A stretch of DNA of 42,323 nucleotides from Frankiaceae bacterium (GTDB lineage: Bacteria > Actinomycetota > Actinomycetes > Mycobacteriales > SCTD01), in assembly GCA_016650445.1 (NCBI GenBank), contig JAENVS010000037.1:1-42323 (forward strand), read 5' to 3'. The notes under the pieces are model-generated. The model searched no databases. It was not told where the DNA came from and saw only the letters and a list, made by a program, of their open reading frames with translations. Shown here one piece after another: positions 10,220-19,800 of this stretch. The number at the start of each line of letters is the position of its first letter. Position 1 is the stretch's first letter. The translations under genes were made by a program, and so were the position numbers.

Positions 10220-10292
10220 TCCCGCGTAGCTCAATTGGCAGAGCATGCGACTGTTAATCGCAGGGTTCCTGGTTCAAGTCCAGGCGCGGGAG
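10220..10292 (+). tRNA. tRNA-Asn (GTT)
   Basis: This is a complete 73-nt cloverleaf. The acceptor stem is TCCCGCG/CGCGGGA with discriminator G. The D arm is GCTC...GAGC, and the anticodon stem TGCGA/TCGCA encloses loop CTGTTAA with anticodon GTT. The T arm contains GGTTCAAGTCC. CCA is not encoded. A weak -10-like TAATGT lies at 10184-10189. Confidence 0.96.
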
Positions 10293-10311
10293 CACCCCTG
10301 ACCTGAACATC

Positions 10312-10347
10312 GGTCGATCATGTGCCGGAAGACTTCCGTCGATCATG
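10312..10347. repeat. Palindromic interspersed repeat, copy 2
   Basis: Two direct copies of GTCGATCATG or close to it flank the palindrome CGGAAGACTTCCG (10326-10338). Read on the minus strand the element begins TGATCGACGGAAG and contains CCGGCAC, as in the copy at 2406-2433 after rpoD. The remaining gap to 10593 shows no convincing gene. It contains five tandem GGCGC units at 10481-10505, and the short open frames there look like shadows. Confidence 0.4.
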
Positions 10348-10480
10348 GTGCGCCGCCGCGTCGGCGTGCCGCATCGCGTACTGCGTGTCGCGCAGCGGGC
10401 GTACGGCGGGTGATCTCGGCGTACAGAGAAGTGGGTGCGCCCAGGCTGAACGGGCCTGGCCGCCCGGGTACCGGCAGCCC

Positions 10481-10505
10481 GGCGCGGCGCGGCGCGGCGC
10501 GGCGC
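10481..10505. repeat. (GGCGC)5 microsatellite
   Basis: Five perfect tandem GGCGC units lie in the otherwise gene-free stretch 10293-10593, between tRNA-Asn and the 3' end of the glycine-rich surface protein gene. The stretch is noncoding by my reading, so copy-number change would not shift a frame. Confidence 0.8.
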
Positions 10506-10593
10506 CAAAGAACCCGTTGCGATCCGCGGTCGAGTAGACGATCGCGATGGTGCGACCGCTCGTCGGTCGGACGTAGCGGACCTCGCAAGGAGG

Positions 10594-12486
<1,893 letters not shown>

Positions 12487-12503
12487 GGAGTGCCTTTCAC
12501 GTC

Positions 12504-12518
12504 GGGGAACTGCTCCCC
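12504..12518 (-). promoter_or_regulatory. 5' UTR hairpin of the glycine-rich protein gene
   Basis: A perfect 5-bp stem GGGGA/TCCCC with a 5-nt loop starts directly after the -10 element of the ECF-type promoter, so it would be the very 5' end of the transcript. Such 5' hairpins often protect mRNA from decay; that role is inferred here. Confidence 0.45.
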
Positions 12519-12548
12519 TAAGACACCCGAGAGGCCCAAAGCGTCACA
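12519..12548 (-). promoter_or_regulatory. ECF-type promoter A (glycine-rich surface protein)
   Basis: On the minus strand TGTGACGC (12548-12541) is followed after 16 nt by GTCTTA (12524-12519). The spacer begins TTT and ends TCGGGT. The same element occurs upstream of two neighbouring genes (13945-13973 and 14080-14108), which is why I call it a promoter recognised by the adjacent sigma factor. The start codon is about 33 nt downstream. Confidence 0.65.
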
Positions 12549-12643
12549 GTCCCGCGCCGAGCCCGGCCGTTGCGCTTTTCGGCGTACCTCCCTTGATCGC
12601 CCGTTTCGCGCCTGTCACTATCGCCGGACCCAGGGGAGTAATC

Positions 12644-13654
12644 ATGACTGCAGTGACCGTCGATCCTCGCGCGCCACGCACCGATCACAGCAGTGATCTC
12701 GGCTACCGCGACTTCTACGCCAGATACCACCGGCCGTTGCTCTGCTACCTGCAGGTGGCGTTCGCGGACGCCGACGGCGAGGCCGTCGCGCAGGAGACGA
12801 TGTGCCGGGCGCTCAAGCACTGGTCGACCGTCGGCCAGATGCAGGCGCCGTGGCCGTGGCTGGCCGTAACCGCGCGCAACCTCGCCCGCAACAACATCCG
12901 CGACGAGAAGGGCACCTTCGCCGCCGGGCTGGACGTCTTCCAGCAGTCGACGCGCTCGCACACCGATGTCGCGGCGCAGGTCGACGCCTCCGACCAGCTG
13001 CGGCGCCTCGCCAAGGCGATGGAAGTCCTGACGCCGCTGCAACGTCAGCTGCTCACCGTGCTCGTCGAGGAGGGGCTGACCGCCGCCGAGGTCGCGCGCA
13101 GGCTGGGCATGAAGCCGGGCGCTGCGCGGATGCACCTGTGCCGGATGCGCGCCAGGCTGTCCGAGCGGTTCGTCGCCCTCGGCGGCCAGCTGAGCGTCAT
13201 GCCGCTCGCCTTCCTGCACTTCGTCGTACGCCGGCCGAAGAACCGTGCGGCTGCGGCGCAGCACGCCCCGATCGCGGCTGGGTCAGCCGTTCTGGCCTGG
13301 TCGGTATCGGTCGTGGCGATCGGCATCGTGGGGATCGCGCCCGCGCACAGCACACCGATCCGCACGGACGCCTCTGCCTCGACGGTGCAAACCTCAAGCT
13401 CGAGCGAGCGCCTCGCCACGGCCAAGCCGGCTCACCGCGCGCCGGTGCGCAACGATGCGCGCACGGCAACACAGCTGCCGGCTCCGGCCGTGGCCTACCA
13501 GCTCACGCTGAGCTCGACACCGACTAAGCCGGGCCGGGTCGCCCATGCCGGGAGCTCTGTCTCCAGTCCCGCGGGCCGGCTCTATGCCGAGGTCCCGGCG
13601 TGGATCCCCCGACCTGATCCGGGCACAACCTGCCCGGCCGGCATCGGCTGCTAG
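12644..13654 (+). CDS. ECF-type sigma factor with transmembrane C-terminal extension
   Basis: This is an alternative sigma factor of 336 residues. The sigma region-2 domain (about 22-95) starts YRDFYARYHRPLLCYL and includes EAVAQETMCRALKHW and WLAVTARNLARNNIRDE. Region 4 (about 125-180) carries the helix-turn-helix LTAAEVARRLGMKPGAARMHLCRMR. This is followed by a single hydrophobic segment (about 207-230: AGSAVLAWSVSVVAIGIVG) and about 100 Ser/Thr/Ala/Pro-rich residues predicted to lie outside the membrane. No anti-sigma gene is adjacent, so the tail may itself tether or control the factor. ATG 12644 has GGGGAG upstream. The frame extends further 5' to 12485, but that part overlaps the divergent promoter. 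It shares a 4-nt CTAG stop overlap with the convergent gene. Confidence 0.9.
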   Translation: MTAVTVDPRAPRTDHSSDLGYRDFYARYHRPLLCYLQVAFADADGEAVAQETMCRALKHWSTVGQMQAPWPWLAVTARNLARNNIRDEKGTFAAGLDVFQQSTRSHTDVAAQVDASDQLRRLAKAMEVLTPLQRQLLTVLVEEGLTAAEVARRLGMKPGAARMHLCRMRARLSERFVALGGQLSVMPLAFLHFVVRRPKNRAAAAQHAPIAAGSAVLAWSVSVVAIGIVGIAPAHSTPIRTDASASTVQTSSSSERLATAKPAHRAPVRNDARTATQLPAPAVAYQLTLSSTPTKPGRVAHAGSSVSSPAGRLYAEVPAWIPRPDPGTTCPAGIGC

Positions 13655-13914
13655 ATCGGAACGCACGCGTCGACGTGCACGACGATCCAGGGCGAGAATC
13701 CGGCCTCTGGCGCGGTGCACAGTGTCGGCAGGTTGGTGTCTACGCATCTCGTCGGGACGTTGAACGTGACGATGTCGCCGCTCACGCTGGCACCGGCGCA
13801 GACGGGGTTTGCCATCGCCGCGGGGGCGGCGAAGACCGAGCTGGCGACGAACGCCAGCGCGGTGGCGGCGATGGTGGTGCCGACGGCGGAACGCAGACGA
13901 AGGCTGGACTTCAT
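13651..13914 (-). CDS. Small secreted four-cysteine protein
   Basis: This 87-residue protein has a signal peptide at about 1-36 (MKSSLRLRSAVGTTIAATAL...AMA) and a mature part of roughly 50 residues containing four cysteines (NPVCAG, TRCVD, TLCTAP, VDACVPI), probably two disulfides. No family was recognised. I start it at ATG 13914, because AGGAG lies 7 nt upstream; a TTG just before is less likely. Its promoter B at 13945-13973 carries the shared TGTGACGC/GTCTTA element. Its stop codon overlaps the sigma factor stop head-on. Small size and secretion suggest a structural or surface-active role, as for chaplin-like or rodlin-like proteins, but there is no sequence similarity to those that I can see. 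Confidence 0.78.
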   Translation of the reverse strand: MKSSLRLRSAVGTTIAATALAFVASSVFAAPAAMANPVCAGASVSGDIVTFNVPTRCVDTNLPTLCTAPEAGFSPWIVVHVDACVPI

Positions 13915-13944
13915 CAAGGGACTCCTCTGGGTGGGATGACCCTG

Positions 13945-13973
13945 TAAGACCCGCGAGAACCAAAAGCGTCACA
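13945..13973 (-). promoter_or_regulatory. ECF-type promoter B (small secreted protein)
   Basis: On the minus strand TGTGACGC (13973-13966) is followed after 15 nt by GTCTTA (13950-13945). The element is nearly identical to those at 12519-12548 and 14080-14108, including TTT after the upstream box and CGG directly before GTCTTA. The start codon lies about 30 nt downstream. Confidence 0.68.
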
Positions 13974-14079
13974 GCGGGACGTCGACAGCAGCCACCGGCG
14001 CTCACAACGCGGGACGGTCGTCTCAGTGACGCACGAGAGTCGGCCATCGTGGCGAAAAGCCGTCATACCCGACACGGGC

Positions 14080-14108
14080 TGTGACGCTTTGCGCTGACTC
14101 GGGTCTTA
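14080..14108 (+). promoter_or_regulatory. ECF-type promoter C (GAF protein), leaderless start
   Basis: TGTGACGC (14080-14087), a 15-nt spacer, and GTCTTA (14103-14108) match promoters A and B. The -10 box ends 5 nt before a GTG codon at 14114, so transcription would start at or next to the start codon and the mRNA would be leaderless. Codons upstream of 14108 lie inside the promoter. Confidence 0.65.
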
Positions 14109-14113
14109 TGCGC

Positions 14114-16210
14114 GTGACGGTCCTCAGCCCGGCGCCCAGCCGGCTTCGCGTGGAGCCCTCGGTGACCCCTGGGCACGCGCTCGAGCTGCTCAGCGACATG
14201 GCGGTCGCGCTCGGCCATGACGTCGACGTGGACTTCCTGCTCGCCGAGCTGGCGTCCGGTGTGCGGCAGACCCTGGGCGCCGACCGGGTCTCGGTGCTGC
14301 TGCTCGACGCGGCAGACCGGCTCAGTCCTGCCGTCGCGGTGGCCCGGCAGAGCAACGACGACCTGTGGCAGCGCTTCCGGCAGATGCCGCCGATCGCCCT
14401 GGGCGACCTGCCCGGCGCGCGGCAGGCACTGGCGCAGGGCAACGTGCTCGTCATCGACGACGCGAGCACGTCGCCGCTGGTCCCGGCGGCGTGGCAGCGA
14501 ACCTTCCAGCTCGACTCGCTCGCCATCGCGCCGCTCCTCGTCGCCGATGAGCCGGCCGGCCTCGTCGCGGTCGAGTACGCGCAGCAGAGCGGACGGATGA
14601 CGCCGACGCAGCTCGCGCTGCTCGAAGGCATGGCCGCACTCGCCGGCATCGCACTGCGCGGCGCCGTACTACGACGTCGATCGCAGCGCACCGAAACCAT
14701 CTCGGGCCTGGTGCGGGAGATCGCCACAGCCCGGACGCCCAGGGCAATCGCCGAGCACGCCCTTCCGGTCCTGCTGGAGACGGCCGGTGTCGCGCACGGG
14801 CTCTTCGCGCTGCTCGAGGCCGATGTCGTCGACGTCATCGCGGTCCGCGGTCCGCACCTGCCCGAGCCCGGTCGCTACGCGCTGACCTCCCTGCCCACCG
14901 ACGTCGTCGCGCGCTGCCGGGCCACCTGGGCCACCGACCCACGCGGCCCGGTCGCGGCCGAGCTCGACGGACGCGTCGTGGCGGTCGTCCCGATCGCGGG
15001 GTCCAGCGCGACACCGAAGGCCCTCGCGGTGCTGCCCGTCGACCTCGGGAGGCTGCCGTACGACGTCATCGCGGACGTGCAGCTCATCGCCGACGCAACG
15101 GCAATGGCCTTGTACGCCGTGCGCATCGCGGCTGACCGCGACTGGCACCTCCGGCTCGCGGCGAGCATGTCGACTGCGGCAAGCGCGCCGGTGCGCCCGA
15201 GCGGTATCGCGGCGGTCGTCCGCGAGGCGCAGGACCTGCTCGCCGAGCTGGGCCTGGGCGAGTCTCGCCTCGTCGTCGAGCGCGCCGTGGCACGGGCGAC
15301 CGGGCTGCCCGCGGCGCCGGCCGACGTCGCCCGTCAGCTCGCGAAGTCCCGCCGGCCGCGCACCGCCCCGGTCAGCACGGGCGAGGAGTCCGGTCCCGCG
15401 TTGCGCGCTGACGGTCGCATCGTTGGTGCTCTGCTCTGGCGCGGCGGACCGGGCGATGCGATCAGCGCGCGCGCCGAGCTCGTTCTCACTCATCTCGGTG
15501 ACGTCCTGGGCCGGGCCGCAGCGCGCGAGCGCGGGGACGAGCTGGAGCACAACGCGGCCGCTGCGGAAGCACACGCCGCCGTCGCGGCACGCGCATACCG
15601 GGAGGCCGGACAGGTGCTGAAGGCCCTGAGCGACGAGCTGCGCGGAGCCGTCAGCGGCGAGCAGCGGATCGCCTCATCCCGTCTGTTGGCCGAGCAGGCT
15701 CGCGGTCTGGTCCGGCACGCGACCGAGGCGCTCGCCCCCACAACCGCGCGCCAGCCGAGCCTGCGCACGGCGCTCACGTCGCAGGCGCAGCAGATGTACG
15801 CGCACGGTGGTCCCGAGACGGTCATCCGGCAGGCTGGTCGGCTGCCGTCGCTCGACCCCGGCGTGCAGGTCGCCGTCGTCCGCGCGACCCAGCGCGTCCT
15901 GTCATTGCTGAGGGAAGCGCGGGCAGCGGCAGCGCTCGTCCACCTCGACGCGGTGGGCAGCGAAGTGCGGGTCAGCATCCGCGCCGAGGAGCTGCTCACG
16001 TCCGGACAGGACGCCGCGGGTCCGCAGGTGCTCGTCGGGCTGCGTGACGCCCAAGCCTGGGTGAGCGCCGTCGGTGGCTCACTCGACATCGTGCACGACG
16101 GGCCGGTCAGCCGGCTCGTGGTGCGCGCTCCGGCCGGCTTGCGCCGGCCGGAGCGCCCATCCCCCGCCCCTGGTCAGAGAAGCAGGGAGGTCGTGGTGCC
16201 CCTGATGTGA
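14114..16210 (+). CDS. GAF-domain sensor with degenerate histidine-kinase-like C-terminus
   Basis: This soluble sensor has about 698 residues. Residues about 15-205 form a GAF domain (HALELLSDMAVALG...LLEGMAALAGIALRG), followed by a second GAF-like region to about 345 and a third less clear one to about 480. A helical segment (about 480-560) occupies the place of a HisKA_3 dimerisation domain, but the phosphoacceptor histidine expected in an ARELHD-type box is missing (EQRIASSRLLAEQARG). The last region resembles a GHKL ATPase, with QRVLSLLREA where an asparagine-containing N-box would be. I therefore think catalytic activity is lost. The start is GTG 14114 (or ATG 14108), because the element at 14080-14108 would put the transcript start there. 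It is probably a regulatory partner of the neighbouring sigma factor. Confidence 0.8.
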   Translation: MTVLSPAPSRLRVEPSVTPGHALELLSDMAVALGHDVDVDFLLAELASGVRQTLGADRVSVLLLDAADRLSPAVAVARQSNDDLWQRFRQMPPIALGDLPGARQALAQGNVLVIDDASTSPLVPAAWQRTFQLDSLAIAPLLVADEPAGLVAVEYAQQSGRMTPTQLALLEGMAALAGIALRGAVLRRRSQRTETISGLVREIATARTPRAIAEHALPVLLETAGVAHGLFALLEADVVDVIAVRGPHLPEPGRYALTSLPTDVVARCRATWATDPRGPVAAELDGRVVAVVPIAGSSATPKALAVLPVDLGRLPYDVIADVQLIADATAMALYAVRIAADRDWHLRLAASMSTAASAPVRPSGIAAVVREAQDLLAELGLGESRLVVERAVARATGLPAAPADVARQLAKSRRPRTAPVSTGEESGPALRADGRIVGALLWRGGPGDAISARAELVLTHLGDVLGRAAARERGDELEHNAAAAEAHAAVAARAYREAGQVLKALSDELRGAVSGEQRIASSRLLAEQARGLVRHATEALAPTTARQPSLRTALTSQAQQMYAHGGPETVIRQAGRLPSLDPGVQVAVVRATQRVLSLLREARAAAALVHLDAVGSEVRVSIRAEELLTSGQDAAGPQVLVGLRDAQAWVSAVGGSLDIVHDGPVSRLVVRAPAGLRRPERPSPAPGQRSREVVVPLM

Positions 16211-16263
16211 CTCGGAGCGATTCCCCAACGCCTTGAACGTCAAACATATCTGAAGGAGCACCA

Positions 16264-16800
16264 ATGTTCAGCAAGCTCAAGATGGTTGGCACCGTTGCGG
16301 CCGCCGCCAGCGCGCTGCTCGTCGCCGGCACCACGTTCGGTGCCACTCCTGCAAGCGCCTCAGCGACGGACACTGTCGTCTGCACCGTCGTCGGCTCGGT
16401 CACCGTCACTGGCGGTCCGGCCGTGTCGGGCGGCACCAACGACCCGTTCAACTTCAACTCCACGACCATCACGTGCATCAACCCGCTGTCGCCGTTCGCC
16501 GGGTCCTACAACGTCACGGCGACGGGCACGACGTCGACGCTGAACCCCCTTCTCGGCACCGGTGAGACCTGTGCACAGGGCGCCGGCTCAGGCACCCTCG
16601 GCGGCGACGTCACGGGCAGCTTCAGCTTCACGCGTGTCGGCACGGCCGTCACGATCCAGGGCAGCATCTCGGCGAACGGCAACTCCGGCACGTTCGTCTC
16701 GGAGCTGCTGTTCATCCCGACCTCCGGGCCGTGCGTCGGCGGGACGGGCAACACCGTCGCAACGATGGCCGGCACGGCTGTCGTGCAGAACACCGTCTAG
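16264..16800 (+). CDS. Secreted four-cysteine beta-rich protein
   Basis: This 178-residue exported protein has a signal peptide at about 1-35 (MFSKLKMVGTVAAAASALLV...ASA). The mature part is Thr/Ser/Gly/Val-rich with alternating beta-strand-like segments and four cysteines (VVCTVV, TITCIN, GETCAQ, GPCVGG). The strong GAAGGAG ribosome binding site before ATG 16264 suggests high expression. A long hairpin follows directly, so this may be the most abundant product of the locus. The family is not recognised. Upstream, TGTGACTC (16206-16213) with CCTTGA 17 nt later is a weak match to the ECF-type promoter. It heads a run of co-directional genes extending to the flotillin. Confidence 0.82.
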   Translation: MFSKLKMVGTVAAAASALLVAGTTFGATPASASATDTVVCTVVGSVTVTGGPAVSGGTNDPFNFNSTTITCINPLSPFAGSYNVTATGTTSTLNPLLGTGETCAQGAGSGTLGGDVTGSFSFTRVGTAVTIQGSISANGNSGTFVSELLFIPTSGPCVGGTGNTVATMAGTAVVQNTV

Positions 16801-16814
16801 CACCACCCCCCCCT

Positions 16815-16854
16815 GTTGTGGTGGTCGGCGGCTGCGGCCGTCGACCACCACAAC
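16815..16854 (+). terminator. Strong hairpin (attenuator or partial terminator)
   Basis: A 13-bp perfect stem (16815-16827 with 16842-16854) extends inward by a G-T pair and four more G-C pairs to a TGCG tetraloop, about 18 bp in total. It lies between the small secreted protein gene and the large surface protein gene. No T-run follows, so it may terminate only part of the transcripts or protect the upstream mRNA. Confidence 0.7.
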
Positions 16855-16889
16855 TGAGCCCTCGCATCCGGCTCGACCTGGAGGTCACC

Positions 16890-19800
16890 ATGCACCGCAA
16901 CCCGACACCGCGTGGGCGGCTGCATGCGGCCGTGCGAAGCGCGACGCTCTCGGGGGTGTTGGCGCTAGGCCTCGTGTTCAGCAGTGGGCTGCCCACCCTG
17001 CCTGCCCTCACGGCGACTGCCGCCGATGGGGACGCCCTGCACCTGGTCGGCTTCGTCGACAACAGCGCTCTGAGCTACCGCGATGGAACGCACCCGAAGG
17101 TGGACGACGACATCGGTCTCGTCGGCATGGACACCTCTCGCGGTGAGGCCGTCGCCTTCAACCGCACGACGCGGACGTTGTTCCGGCTGAGCGCATCGAC
17201 CCTGACGCAGACCGGCCCTGCCATCGCCACAGCCTTTCCTCCGGCCACCGACCAGGGCGGCAAGTACGGCGCTGCGATCGTCGATCCGGCACTCCACCGC
17301 ACCTACATCGGACGTGCTCTTCGGAACATGAGCCTGTGCAACACACCGCAGCTGACCTGTGCAGCGCCGAGCCCCGTCGCAGTGCCGGCCTCGATCGCCG
17401 GCTTCGACCTGACAACCGGCGCGTCGGCTGTGGTTGAGCTCCCGCACGAGTTCGACGGCTTCGAGGTCATCGGCCTGACCGCGGTGACGACGCCGGCGGG
17501 GCGGCACCTGCTCGTCGGCCTGCTCAACCTCAACGCCGCCACGGTCGTCGATCCAGCCAACGTGCGCGGACTGCAGCTGGTCGCTCTCGACGCCGACCGG
17601 ATGCTGACCGAGCCGACCGACGCGTTCCTGTGGTCGTACGCCGTGCCGCAGTGCATGAGCACGCCGACGTGGAGCGTCCGGAGCGAGGCGGACTTCCTGG
17701 GTGTCGACCCGCAGGGCCGCTTCGCCTACTTCGCCTGCCGTGGGTCGGCCGACACCACCAGCCTGGCCACCAAGCAACCCCCGGGCGCCCTCGTCGTGAA
17801 CTTCCCGACCGCCTTCCCCACCGACCCGGCCACGGACGGCTTCCGGACCACCCTGTACCCCTTTGGCGCCAAGGTCACGTTCGCGATCTCCGGCGGCGAC
17901 AGCAGCCGTGGTCTGCTGTACCTGGCCTCGGTCGGCGCGCAGAACAAGGTGTACGTGTTCGACACCGAGCATCGCGCCTGGACGGGCAGCGTGCCGTTCG
18001 CGCCCGGGGACTACGGCGGCAGCCTCGCCGCCGTCGTGACCGATGCATCCAGCGGGGAGGCCTACGGCATCTACCCGCAGGGCTACGCCGTGAGCTTCCC
18101 GGCGACGAGCCTTCCGGTCGCGCAGGGCACGCGGCCGGCGTACGGCGACATCCACCCGCCGGACGCCGGTACGACGGTCGGCATGGATCCGACTACGCAT
18201 CGCCTGCTCATCGCGAGACCGGACGGCGCCTTTCAGCACCTCGACGGCTCGACCTATCCCGGCGACCACCGGATCGCCGTCTTCCAGGACAACCGGCCGC
18301 ACCCGGCGCAGGCGGAGCCCGCTGATCCGGATGAGAAGACGCATGACATCGAGGTCACGGAGCGGACGCCGGTTGCCTATCGCGGGTTCGCCTCCGGCTA
18401 TGGCACCCGCGCGAGTGTGATCGGCGGCTATCACTCCACCTCGGCGTACTCGGTGGAGGTCGGGGGTGAACCGGGACTGGCCGGCGTGGCCACTGCGGGA
18501 TGCAACTTGAGCCAGCGCAACATCTGCCTTGCCGTGCCGTCCATGACCGATGGCGACCGTACCGTGACGATCGCCCAGGTCACCAACACCGAGCTGTCCG
18601 ACTCCGCGGCACGCTCCGACGCGGCGCCGATCGCGATCGACACGAACACAGAGAACGACTCGAGAGCGCTGGAGTCCTACAACCCTGGTGACCTGGTGCA
18701 GCGGCCGGAGGGCCTGCAGCCGCCGCCACCTTCTCCCGCACCGGATGAGGTGACGGCTGCGCGGGAGCAGGCGACGGCGCCTGCGCAAGAGCAGCAAGCT
18801 CCGGCACAGTGCCTCGACTTCGGTGGCAAGCCGGCCCAGACGGCGACGCCCGGCGCTGCGGCGCAGTGCGACGCAGCAGGTCAGAAGGCGCAGGGCTCGG
18901 CGGCGACGCCGAATGTCTTCACCGACTCGCCACTCCAGGTCGGCTACAGCGGCGTGAGCATCGAGGCATCCCGGCAGGAGGGACAGTCAGTGACGCGTGC
19001 GGTCGCCGCCGCACGTGGCATCTCGATCACGATCCCGGGTGGCCTGACCGTCGACATCGGCGAGGTCCTGACGACGGCGACGACGATCGCGGGCGGGCGG
19101 CCAGGCACAGCGATGTCGACGTTCGAGCGCACGATCTCCGCCGTCACGGTCAAGGATGCCGGCGGCGATGTGCTGTTCGCGTGCGGCTTCCGCGCGGCGA
19201 CCCCCGAGGGCGGGGTTGACGCCTGTGACCCGCGCCAGCTCACCGAGGTCGTCTCCGAGCACGCGTGGTTCCCGGTGCTTTTCCTCACTCCGGAGCCCGA
19301 CCAGAGCAGCCGGGTGGCGGGCTCTCCCGGCGGGGCGCAGGCGGAGGTCATCAAGTCGCCGTACCAGCGCGTGAACGACTACATCACCAATGGCGACAGC
19401 GGCGTCGAGGTCGCCGGCCTGCAGGTCATCGTCGTGGCGGACCACCGCCAGCCCTCGCGTCTGGTGATGCAGTTCGCGGGTCTGCACGCCGAGTCGCACT
19501 ACGAGATCGGTACGACGCCGCCGGCGCCGGCGGTGCTCCCCGACCCCAGCCTTCTGCTGAAGCTCCTGGACGACGCGACGCCGCCCGCCGGACTGTCCGG
19601 CGCGACGTTCGCCGTGCAGGGCCCGAACGGGACCGCGCCGCTTTCGTGCCTGACGGCGGCCGACGGCATCGGGACGTGCCGGTTCGACAAGCTCCCACCC
19701 GGCAGCTACACGATTCGCGAGGTCTCTGCGCCACCGGGATTCGCCCCGGTCGAGGACTACGACGTGATCCTCGAAGCCGACAACGACTACGAGATCTCCT

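Noticed and set aside
10293..10593. Short open frames between tRNA-Asn and the glycine-rich protein gene
   Set aside because: They contain repeat sequence and low-complexity codons; no ribosome binding site or conserved motif.
14081..14113. Upstream start of the GAF protein at GTG 14081
   Set aside because: It lies inside the shared promoter element, so it cannot be transcribed from that promoter.
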